A stretch of 27,156 bases of DNA from CAYRIF01 sp964424205. Its GTDB lineage: Bacteria; Bacteroidota; Bacteroidia; Cytophagales; Cyclobacteriaceae. A model generated the notes under the pieces. The model did not search any database. It was not told the DNA's origin and worked only from the letters and a program-made list of their open reading frames with translations. Where the stretch lies: the NCBI GenBank assembly GCA_964424205.1, contig CAYRIF010000006.1:1-27156 (forward strand), written 5' to 3'. A program made the position numbers and the translations under genes. Below, piece by piece: positions 17,585-23,693 of this stretch. How positions within the stretch are numbered: the first letter of the stretch is position 1; each line of letters starts with the position of its first letter.

Positions 17585-17631
17585 ACTCAAAATATAGTAC
17601 TTTGCACTTTGAGCAAACTTTTAGGCGTTAT

Positions 17632-17645
17632 GTAACATTTGTTAC
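17632..17645 (+). promoter_or_regulatory. Operator B: GTAAC-ATTT-GTTAC, upstream of the YeeE/YedE pair
   Basis: Perfect 5+5 palindrome, centre 17638.5. The octamer TTTATTTA at 17668-17675 occupies exactly the 29.5-bp offset where the other sites have their -7 element; it is the weakest of the four (G replaced by A at the end). The transporter start is at 17704. Confidence 0.7.
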
Positions 17646-17703
17646 TTAACACTATCCTAAAACAAAGTTTATTTATAAGATTTTCTATTACAAACTGTTA
17701 ATT

Positions 17704-18276
17704 ATGGACCTCATTGAATTCTTAAAACAACCCTGGCCGTGGTATGTAGCAGGCCCACTCATCGCATTTATAGTATTTTTGCAATTACTTTTTGGTAAAA
17801 GGTTTGGCATTTCATCTTCTTATGAAACAATGTGTGCCATTGGTGGAGCAGGAAAATTAACCTCTTATTTTGACTTCGATTGGAAAAAACGAATCTGGCA
17901 AATTATGTTTGCTTTTGGTTTAATTATAGGTGGTTTCATTGCGACAAATTACCTTCATAATTCTGAGCCAATTCAGCTGTCGGAGCGTACCATCGAAAAT
18001 TTGCAAGCATTAGGAATTGAAAATCCTGGGGAGACGTATATTCCAAGGAGTATATTTAGTTGGGAGTCTCTAGCTACCGTAAAGGGATTTATATTCATTG
18101 TGCTAGGTGGTTTTCTAATAGGTTTTGGAACGAGGTATGCAGGGGGGTGTACTTCTGGGCATGCCATTAGTGGACTTAGTAATTTAGAGCTTCCTTCACT
18201 GATTGCCGTTATTGGTTTCTTTATAGGCGGACTTATCATGACATTTTTATTTTTACCTTATTTACTAACCCTTTAA
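17704..18276 (+). CDS. YeeE/YedE-family sulfur-compound transporter, subunit 1
   Basis: The 190-residue protein has about four to five transmembrane helices and the family signature GTRYAGGCTSGHAISGLSNL, with Cys149 in the membrane. A second conserved-type cysteine, Cys44, lies in SSYETMCAIGG. In the thiosulfate channel TsuA (YeeE), conserved cysteines line the pore and pass the substrate by transient interactions. This protein carries only one half of a full-length YeeE; the other half is the next gene, 15 bp downstream. An insertion at about residues 85-115 (SERTIENLQALGIENPGE) is an extramembrane loop. Position under operator B and behind the CstB-like gene supports transport of thiosulfate, sulfide or another sulfur species; direction and exact substrate are unknown. 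Confidence 0.88.
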   Translation: MDLIEFLKQPWPWYVAGPLIAFIVFLQLLFGKRFGISSSYETMCAIGGAGKLTSYFDFDWKKRIWQIMFAFGLIIGGFIATNYLHNSEPIQLSERTIENLQALGIENPGETYIPRSIFSWESLATVKGFIFIVLGGFLIGFGTRYAGGCTSGHAISGLSNLELPSLIAVIGFFIGGLIMTFLFLPYLLTL

Positions 18277-18291
18277 AAGCATTATTGACAG

Positions 18292-18705
18292 ATGAAAAAT
18301 ATAAGATTTTTGTTTTCGGGAATACTATTCGGCATTATTTTAACGAAGGGAGAAATAATCTCTTGGTATAGAATTTATGAAATGTTCAGGTTTGAATCTT
18401 TTCACATGTATGGCGTGATAGGGTCGGCGGTTGTTTTGGGAATAATCGTTATTGCAACCATTAAAAAGATGGACATGAAATCTTTGGACGGAGAGAAAAT
18501 CGTAATTCCTCCAAAGGCAAAAGGTATTCCCCACCTTATTTTTGGTGGAATTATTTTTGGTTTAGGATGGGCGTTGACTGGGGCCTGCCCAGGGCCGCTG
18601 TACACCCTAGTGGGCAATGGATTTTCGGTGATTATTGTAACCGTTTTAAGTGCCGTTTTTGGGGCATTTGTGTATGGATTGGTGAAAAATAAATTACCAT
18701 ATTAA
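18292..18705 (+). CDS. YeeE/YedE-family sulfur-compound transporter, subunit 2 (DUF6691-like)
   Basis: The 137-residue protein has four hydrophobic helices and the signature GWALTGACPGPLYTLVGNG with Cys99, the counterpart of the GCTSGH motif in subunit 1. Such short proteins are always found paired with a YeeE/YedE partner (PmpA/PmpB-like pairs) and together make up the two-fold pseudo-symmetric channel that is a single chain in E. coli YeeE. The 15-bp spacing shows one operon with subunit 1. A basic cytoplasmic loop (TIKKMDMKSLDGEKIVIPPKAK) separates helices two and three. Transport of a sulfur compound is inferred from family and neighbours. Confidence 0.87.
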   Translation: MKNIRFLFSGILFGIILTKGEIISWYRIYEMFRFESFHMYGVIGSAVVLGIIVIATIKKMDMKSLDGEKIVIPPKAKGIPHLIFGGIIFGLGWALTGACPGPLYTLVGNGFSVIIVTVLSAVFGAFVYGLVKNKLPY

Positions 18706-18714
18706 TTTTACTTG

Positions 18715-18728
18715 GTAACAAAAGCTAC
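18715..18728 (+). promoter_or_regulatory. Degenerate operator C': GTAAC-AAAA-GCTAC
   Basis: One mismatch from the palindrome. Its centre (18721.5) is 22 bp, about two helical turns, upstream of operator C, so both would face the same side of the DNA. It starts 10 bp after the stop codon of the transporter gene. Confidence 0.45.
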
Positions 18729-18736
18729 ACTTGATA

Positions 18737-18750
18737 GTAACTATTGTTAC
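18737..18750 (+). promoter_or_regulatory. Operator C: GTAAC-TATT-GTTAC, upstream of the single-domain rhodanese
   Basis: Perfect 5+5 palindrome, centre 18743.5. TTTCTTTG at 18773-18780 begins 29.5 bp downstream, the same spacing and octamer as at operator D, and fixes the promoter. It shows that translation starts at 18823 and not at the TTG at 18778, which lies inside the -7 element. Confidence 0.75.
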
Positions 18751-18822
18751 TGATAATGAATTTTTGAATTCTTTTCTTTGCATCAGAATTTAAAACTGAA
18801 ATTAACAAATAAAATAATAGAA

Positions 18823-19110
18823 ATGGATTTAAGAGAATTAATTAATAATGACAGTGCCACCGTTATTGACGTAAGAGAAGTATATGAATTTGATGGCGGA
18901 CATGTGGAAGGAGCAATTAACATTCCGCTAGGGCAAGTGGCTGATAAACTAGAGGAGTTTGCTGCTATGAGCAAGCCACTTATTCTATGCTGTGCTTCTG
19001 GTAACAGAAGTGGACAAGCGACCGCTTTCTTGAATGCACAAGGAATTGAGGATGCGTTCAACGGAGGTTCTTGGTATCAAGTACATGAGGTGAAAATGCA
19101 AAACGCTTAG
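18823..19110 (+). CDS. Single-domain rhodanese-like sulfurtransferase
   Basis: With the start at 18823 the cytoplasmic protein has 95 residues, the size of GlpE/PspE-type single-domain rhodaneses. It has VIDVREVYEFDGGHVEGAINIP (the usual acidic and GHI/V-x-GA motifs) and the active loop CASGNRSG with nucleophile Cys57, directly preceded by a second Cys. It should accept sulfane sulfur as a Cys persulfide and pass it to a thiol acceptor. No signal peptide is present. It is a monocistronic unit: operator C is upstream, a terminator is downstream. The neighbouring cytoplasmic rhodanese at 21872 shares the CC-x-SG-x-RSG loop, suggesting the two are paralogues. Confidence 0.9.
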   Translation: MDLRELINNDSATVIDVREVYEFDGGHVEGAINIPLGQVADKLEEFAAMSKPLILCCASGNRSGQATAFLNAQGIEDAFNGGSWYQVHEVKMQNA

Positions 19111-19131
19111 TATTATTAAAAAAATAAAATT

Positions 19132-19163
19132 AAAGACGGCTAATTTCTTAGCTGTCTTTTTTT
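19132..19163 (+). terminator. Rho-independent terminator between rhodanese and cydA
   Basis: AAAGACGGCTAA (19132-19143) and TTAGCTGTCTTT (19148-19159) form 12 pairs with one G-T wobble around a TTTC loop, followed by more Ts. It separates the rhodanese unit from cydAB. Confidence 0.88.
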
Positions 19164-19209
19164 ATGAGTAGTTTTGATATGAGCTAACATTATAACTATT
19201 AAGAACTAA

Positions 19210-20550
19210 ATGGAAGACGCATTATTATACGACCGTTTACAATTTGCTTTTACCATAACCTTTCATTATTTATTTCCGCAGCTTACCATGGGTTTGTCGC
19301 TGATATTAGTGATTTATAAGGGCATTTATCTAAAAACGGGAAACGAGAAGTTTAACAAAGCAGCACGTTTTTGGGCTAAAATATTTGCGATTAATTTCGG
19401 GATGGGAGTAGTGACAGGAATTCCTCTTGAATTTCAATTTGGTACCAACTGGGCCAAATTCTCTGAATTGACAGGTGATATCATCGGACAGACATTGGCG
19501 ATGGAAGGAATGTTCTCTTTTTTTCTTGAATCCTCTTTCCTTGGTATCTTTATTTATGGTGAAAAGTACTTGGGGCAAAAAGTTCACTTCATGTCTGCAC
19601 TGCTTATATTTATTGGTTCATGGGCAAGTGGTTTTTTAATTTTAGCGACCCATTCTTGGATGCAAAATCCCGTCGGATATGAGATCATTGAAAACGGAAA
19701 ATTTGTTTTAAATAATTTTTCAGCATTGTTTGCCAACCCTTGGTTGTACCCATCATTTCTACATAATCAGGCAGCTTCGGTGGTAACGACATCATTTGTG
19801 TTGGCTGGCATTGGGGCTTTCTATTTGCTTTCTGGAAAAAATAAGGAGTTTGGAATGTTGTTTGTTAAAACAGGTGTGATTACTGGTGCAATATCTTCGG
19901 TGCTTATTGCTTTTCCATTAGGCGATGAATTGGCAAAGCAAGTGGCGCAAAAACAACCAGTAACCTTAGCAGCAATGGAGGGGCTTTTTGATAGTGAAGA
20001 AGGAGCACCGATAGTGTTGATTGGACAACCAAATATGGCGGAGCAAAGGTTAGACAACAAAATTGAGGTGCCTAACGTGTTGAGTTTATTGACCTATAAG
20101 CGATGGAATGCAGAGATTAAAGGACTCAATGATTTTGATAAGAAATTGTGGCCTACTAATATTCCTGCTTTGTATTACTCATACCACATCATGGTTGGTT
20201 TGGGAACTTTATTCATTGCTTTGATGCTATTGGGTTTGCTATTTCTATGGAAAAAAAATATCAAAAATCAAAAATGGTACCTATGGCTTTTGATGTTATT
20301 TTTACCGTTGCCTTATGTGGCCACGACAGCTGGTTGGTACACCTCTGAGTTGGGGCGTCAACCTTGGCTGGTATACGGCTTGCTAAAAACAAAAGATGGA
20401 ATTTCAGAATCCGTATCAGCAGGGAACACGCTTTTCACCTTGCTGGGTTGGGTAGGGTTGTATATTTTATTGGGTGTTTTGTTTATGTTGCTTGTTGGTA
20501 AAGTCATCAATAAAGGGCCTGAAATATTGATAAATAAAAACATCAAATAA
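19210..20550 (+). CDS. cydA: Cytochrome bd quinol oxidase subunit I
   Basis: The 446-residue membrane protein shows the heme ligands of cytochrome bd: His19 (heme b595 in TFHYLFPQLTMG), His185 (heme b558, LHNQAASVVTTSF) and Met328 (YHIMVGLG), plus the signature SELGRQPWLVYG. The quinol-binding Q-loop is short compared with E. coli CydA (522 residues), as is usual in Bacteroidota. The enzyme oxidises quinol and reduces O2 to water without proton pumping. Cytochrome bd is known to resist sulfide, which inhibits heme-copper oxidases, so placement inside a persulfide/rhodanese island makes functional sense. I see no GTAAC-N4-GTTAC site upstream, only the terminator of the preceding gene and 47 bp of leader. 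Confidence 0.97.
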   Translation: MEDALLYDRLQFAFTITFHYLFPQLTMGLSLILVIYKGIYLKTGNEKFNKAARFWAKIFAINFGMGVVTGIPLEFQFGTNWAKFSELTGDIIGQTLAMEGMFSFFLESSFLGIFIYGEKYLGQKVHFMSALLIFIGSWASGFLILATHSWMQNPVGYEIIENGKFVLNNFSALFANPWLYPSFLHNQAASVVTTSFVLAGIGAFYLLSGKNKEFGMLFVKTGVITGAISSVLIAFPLGDELAKQVAQKQPVTLAAMEGLFDSEEGAPIVLIGQPNMAEQRLDNKIEVPNVLSLLTYKRWNAEIKGLNDFDKKLWPTNIPALYYSYHIMVGLGTLFIALMLLGLLFLWKKNIKNQKWYLWLLMLFLPLPYVATTAGWYTSELGRQPWLVYGLLKTKDGISESVSAGNTLFTLLGWVGLYILLGVLFMLLVGKVINKGPEILINKNIK

Positions 20551-20551
20551 T

Positions 20552-21628
20552 ATGGAAACTATTTGGGCAGTAATTCTGACGTTTATGTTAACCGTTTATA
20601 TTATTTTAGATGGCTTTGATTTTGGCGCAGGTGTTATTTATTTATTTTTCACCAAAAGTGAAGCAGAAAAACAAAAAATTAAAGCGGCAATAGGCCCTTT
20701 CTGGGATGGAAATGAGGTTTGGTTGGTAGCAGTAGGTGGCGTGTTGTTTGGTATATTTCCAACATTATATGCCTCCAGTTTTAGTGGGTTTTATTTAGCG
20801 CTAATGTTGGTGCTGTGGTTTTTGATTTTCCGTGGATTGTCCATAGAACTTAGGGGAGAAATTAATAACAAATTGTGGCATGATGCTTGGGATTTTATGT
20901 TTGGAGTTTCTAGCTTTTTGTTGGCACTGTTTTTTGGCGTGGCATTTGGCAATGTGGTCAGAGGTGTGAATTTAGGAGGTGTTGAAAATGGACTAAGCAC
21001 CTATGAAAATTCTTATTCGTTTTTCACGCCGCTATGGAGTCAGGATTTTTCTCCACTGAGTAAGCATCCCGGCATTGTTGATTGGTTTACGATTGTGATT
21101 GGGCTTATTGCCCTGGTGACTTTAACAATCCATGGTGCTAATTGGATTATTTATAAAACACAAGGAGCGTTGCCTGAAAGATTACGAAAAGTGATAGCTA
21201 AACTTTGGTTTGTACTTTTAGGGCTTGTCATTCTTTCAGTGATTTTATTGAAAATGGTAAAGCCATTTGCTTTCGGAAATTATGGCGATAATTTTTATAT
21301 ACATATTTTTCCTTTCATAGCGACATTAGGTCTTGCGGGTATTTACTTTTTTAATGCTAAAAAGCATGAATTGAGTGGATTTTTAGCGTCATCAGCTTTT
21401 ATAATTGGTGGTATTACAACTACCGTTGCCGGTTTATGGCCTGTAATGCTAACATCCACCAACACTGTGAACCCATCTTTGACCATATACAATGCAAGTG
21501 CCTCAGATTATGGGATGGAAGTAGGAATTATTTGGTGGGGGGTCGCATTTTTGCTTATTCTTGTATATTCTTGGTATGTTCACAAAGTATTTTCAGGGAA
21601 AGTAGAAAATCAAGACATAGGACATTAA
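20552..21628 (+). CDS. cydB: Cytochrome bd quinol oxidase subunit II
   Basis: The start codon follows the cydA stop after one base, so the two subunits are coupled. The 358-residue protein begins METIWAVILTFMLTVYIILDGFDFGAG, the conserved TM1 of CydB, and has FWDGNEVWLVAVGG and YASSFSGFYLALMLVLW, all standard for the subunit. Eight to nine hydrophobic helices are visible. CydB pairs with CydA and supports the heme site and proton path. The small third subunit CydX, found in Proteobacteria, was not seen downstream. Length is typical (E. coli 379). Confidence 0.96.
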   Translation: METIWAVILTFMLTVYIILDGFDFGAGVIYLFFTKSEAEKQKIKAAIGPFWDGNEVWLVAVGGVLFGIFPTLYASSFSGFYLALMLVLWFLIFRGLSIELRGEINNKLWHDAWDFMFGVSSFLLALFFGVAFGNVVRGVNLGGVENGLSTYENSYSFFTPLWSQDFSPLSKHPGIVDWFTIVIGLIALVTLTIHGANWIIYKTQGALPERLRKVIAKLWFVLLGLVILSVILLKMVKPFAFGNYGDNFYIHIFPFIATLGLAGIYFFNAKKHELSGFLASSAFIIGGITTTVAGLWPVMLTSTNTVNPSLTIYNASASDYGMEVGIIWWGVAFLLILVYSWYVHKVFSGKVENQDIGH

Positions 21629-21777
21629 ACTTGACATGAGGGAATACCGCATAATCCGTTTCTTTTTGATGATGCTGCACCTGAACACAGCATAATTTAG
21701 CCACTTGTCTTACACTTATAACTACTTTTTGGGTAAGCCTTCTTTAAACTTGGCCAAAAATAAGTAAAACTGTATTA

Positions 21778-21791
21778 GTAACAATTGTTAC
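21778..21791 (+). promoter_or_regulatory. Operator D: GTAAC-AATT-GTTAC (best copy), upstream of the rhodanese/thioredoxin operon
   Basis: The palindrome is perfect over 20 bp (21775-21794), centre 21784.5. TTTCTTTG at 21814-21821 starts 29.5 bp downstream, as at operator C, and both octamers are followed by CA. The first rhodanese starts at 21872. Confidence 0.8.
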
Positions 21792-21871
21792 TAAATCAAA
21801 CCCATAATAACGTTTTCTTTGCACCTTATTTAAAGTATAAACAATTTTCAACTTAATTAAAACGACAATAC

Positions 21872-22189
21872 ATGTTTGGATTTTTTAAAAACTTATTTGG
21901 TGGTGGTGCAGATGTAAAAGAACTTGTAGCGAATGGCGCCGTTATAATAGATGTACGCACTAAAGGGGAATTTCAACAAGGGCATATTAGAGGTGCTAAG
22001 AATATTCCACTACAAAATATAGAAGGGCAATTGATTACTATTCAAAAAATGAACAAAATGATTGTGACCTGCTGTATGTCAGGTGCTAGAAGTGGACAAG
22101 CGGCATCATTTTTGAAGCGTAATGGTGTAGAAGCGCATAATGGTGGCGGCTGGTCAAGGCTACAGTCAAAATTACGGTCTAATAAATAA
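21872..22189 (+). CDS. Rhodanese-like sulfurtransferase, cytoplasmic
   Basis: The 105-residue protein has a short N-terminal amphipathic stretch (MFGFFKNLFGGG) that could touch the membrane, then a single rhodanese domain: VIIDVRTKGEFQQGHIRGAKNIP, and the active loop CMSGARSG with Cys68, preceded by another Cys. No cleavable signal is present. It is the first gene of an operon that follows operator D: exported rhodanese after 15 bp, then thioredoxin, a second exported rhodanese and a small membrane protein. Its job is probably sulfane-sulfur transfer on the cytoplasmic face of the membrane. The CC-loop is shared with the rhodanese at 18823. Confidence 0.88.
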   Translation: MFGFFKNLFGGGADVKELVANGAVIIDVRTKGEFQQGHIRGAKNIPLQNIEGQLITIQKMNKMIVTCCMSGARSGQAASFLKRNGVEAHNGGGWSRLQSKLRSNK

Positions 22190-22204
22190 CTTAAAATATA
22201 TAAG

Positions 22205-22600
22205 ATGATGAAACACATAAAAATAATACTAAGCTTATTGCTTTTTATATCGCTTTCGTTTATTGAAAATGTTGAAGCGCAGGTGGTCAATAACATTGAT
22301 GTGGCGAAATTTTCAGAAATAATAAAGGATAAAGATTTGCAGTTGGTTGATGTGCGTACGGCAAAAGAAGTAATGACAGGAAGAATAGCAGGTGCTGTTA
22401 ACATCGACTACTTTGGAGAAAACTTCAAAAATGAAATCGCTAAATTGGATAAGGAAAAAGCAATAGCAGTTTACTGCAGAAGCGGTAATAGAAGCGGAAG
22501 AGCGACGAATATTTTAAAAGACCTTGGTTTTACTAAAATCTATAACCTCAATGGTGGTATGAAGGCTTGGGAATCAAAAAAAATGCCTGTTGTAAAGTAA
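22205..22600 (+). CDS. Exported rhodanese-like protein
   Basis: The 131-residue protein starts with a signal peptide (MMKHIKIILSLLLFISLSF, predicted cleavage VEA before Gln26), so it acts in the periplasm. The rhodanese domain has LQLVDVRTAKEVMTGRIAGAVNID and the loop CRSGNRSGRA with active Cys91, and ends with NLNGGMKAWE, a standard last helix. It overlaps the thioredoxin gene by one base (TAATG). Either of two adjacent ATGs could be the start. It is a single-domain protein such as occurs in PspE-like periplasmic rhodaneses. Confidence 0.9.
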   Translation: MMKHIKIILSLLLFISLSFIENVEAQVVNNIDVAKFSEIIKDKDLQLVDVRTAKEVMTGRIAGAVNIDYFGENFKNEIAKLDKEKAIAVYCRSGNRSGRATNILKDLGFTKIYNLNGGMKAWESKKMPVVK

Positions 22601-22896
22601 TGAGTAAATTCTATGACATAATCAGTGGCGACAAACCGGTATTAGTTGATTTCTATGCCGATTGGTGTGGCCCTTGCAAAATGATGGCGCCAATTCTTAA
22701 AGAATTGGCAGCTGAAGTGAAAGGTATGGCAAGGGTGATTAAAATTGATGTGGATAAAAATCAGCCCGTTGCTGCCAAGTATGGCATAAGAAGTATTCCG
22801 ACAACCATTATATTTAAAAATGGAGCGGAGAAGTGGCGGCACTCAGGAGTACTGCAAGCAAACGTACTAAAACAGGAATTAGAAAAATACAAATGA
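22600..22896 (+). CDS. Thioredoxin
   Basis: The start at 22600 overlaps the preceding stop (TAATG). The 98-residue protein is a full thioredoxin with active site W22-C-G-P-C26 (DFYADWCGPCKMM) and cis-proline in SIPTTIIF. It has no signal peptide, so it is predicted to be cytoplasmic although both flanking genes encode exported rhodaneses. Thioredoxins can release sulfide from rhodanese persulfides, and this gene sits in the middle of a translationally coupled rhodanese operon, which points to a dedicated role rather than general redox work. The stop overlaps the next start (ATGA). A start at 22567 would run into the upstream gene and gives a poor N-terminus, so I reject it. Confidence 0.92.
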   Translation: MSKFYDIISGDKPVLVDFYADWCGPCKMMAPILKELAAEVKGMARVIKIDVDKNQPVAAKYGIRSIPTTIIFKNGAEKWRHSGVLQANVLKQELEKYK

Positions 22897-23402
22897 TATT
22901 TAAAAAAATAACTTTTACGATATTGATTATTTCATTTTTTGGATTGTTTTCTGCTGGTGCACAAGTGAAAAGCAAAGCATATAACGTGATGCTAAAAACG
23001 CTTTTGTCGCATACAGTTAATGAGGTGAGAGTGAATGATATTGCAGCAGACGAAGATGTTGTTTACCTGGATGCCCGAGAAAAGAAAGAATATGATGTGA
23101 GTAAAATTAACAATGCCATATGGGTTGGGTATGATGATTTTAATTTAAGTAGGGTTGCAGGTATTGAAAAAGGTAAAAAAATTGTGGTTTACTGCTCGGT
23201 GGGTTATAGAAGCGAGAAAATTTCAGAGAAATTAGTGAAAAATGGATTTACTGATGTTTCTAATTTATACGGAGGCATATTCGAATGGGTAAACGAAGAA
23301 AAACAAGTGGTAGATAATAATAATGAACCAACCAAAAAAGTACATGCATATGACCGTGCGTGGGGTATTTGGTTAAAGAAAGGAAAAAAAGTGTATGAAT
23401 AG
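22893..23402 (+). CDS. Exported rhodanese-like protein with C-terminal extension
   Basis: Starting at the ATG overlapping the thioredoxin stop (ATGA), the 169-residue protein has a signal peptide (MIFKKITFTILIISFFGLF, cleavage AGA before Gln24). The rhodanese domain has VVYLDAREKKEYDVSKINNA with Ala-Arg in place of the usual Val-Arg, and the active loop CSVGYRSE with Cys101. After NLYGGIFEWVNEE come about 40 residues ending in HAYDRAWGIWLKKGKK, an aromatic and basic tail also seen in Bacteroidota rhodaneses of this size. It should act in the periplasm. It overlaps the next gene by 8 bp. The longer ORF start at 22833 lies within the thioredoxin gene and is rejected. Confidence 0.88.
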   Translation: MIFKKITFTILIISFFGLFSAGAQVKSKAYNVMLKTLLSHTVNEVRVNDIAADEDVVYLDAREKKEYDVSKINNAIWVGYDDFNLSRVAGIEKGKKIVVYCSVGYRSEKISEKLVKNGFTDVSNLYGGIFEWVNEEKQVVDNNNEPTKKVHAYDRAWGIWLKKGKKVYE

Positions 23403-23622
23403 TTTTATAAATAATTGGCGAACCGTCATCATGATGTGTGCGTTTTTAGGGTTAGCACCATTTGTACCAGAGCCACATATCTGGGGGAAAATAAAGTGGA
23501 TTGCTGGGGGTGGAGAAGGCATGCAGGCCAAGGATTATTTTGATGTAGTGCTTCATGGTACACCTTGGTTTTTATTGGTGAGGTTAAGTATCATTACACT
23601 TTTAAAGAAACAACAAGCATAG
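23395..23622 (+). CDS. Small two-helix membrane protein with PEPHIWGKIKW motif
   Basis: The 75-residue protein overlaps the upstream rhodanese by 8 bp, so it is coupled to it. It has two hydrophobic segments (about 8-24 and 50-68) and between them the motif FVPEPHIWGKIKWIAGGGEGM, then DYFDVVLHGTPWF. I recall similar short proteins annotated as RND transporter, almost certainly a misannotation. No function is established to my knowledge. Last position in a rhodanese/thioredoxin operon, and probable inner-membrane location, suggest a link to sulfur relay or export, which is inference only. The stop at 23622 is followed by a T-rich stretch without a clear hairpin. Confidence 0.8.
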   Translation: MNSFINNWRTVIMMCAFLGLAPFVPEPHIWGKIKWIAGGGEGMQAKDYFDVVLHGTPWFLLVRLSIITLLKKQQA

Positions 23623-23676
23623 TTTTCCTGCTAATTGCTAACTTTAGATTTTTTTTATCGTATAGATAAATTAAGT

Positions 23677-23691
23677 GTAACAATTGTTTAC
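23677..23691 (+). promoter_or_regulatory. Variant operator E: GTAAC-AATT-GTTTAC, abutting a start codon
   Basis: It equals operator D with one extra T in the right half. It ends 2 bp before the ATG of the DUF6503-like gene, so unlike A-D it cannot sit at -41.5 of a promoter for that gene. No -7 element is seen at the 29.5-bp offset. It could be a repressing site or a remnant. Confidence 0.4.
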
Positions 23692-23693
23692 TA

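Noticed and set aside
19163..19209. Search for a GTAAC-N4-GTTAC operator before cydA
   Set aside because: The nearest sequence (GCTAACATTATAAC) does not form the palindrome, so cydAB is not assigned to the proposed regulon.
21636..21695. 19-codon ORF just after cydB, considered as a CydX-type small subunit
   Set aside because: MREYRIIRFFLMMLHLNTA is too short and lacks the Trp-rich N-terminus of CydX. Nothing supports translation.
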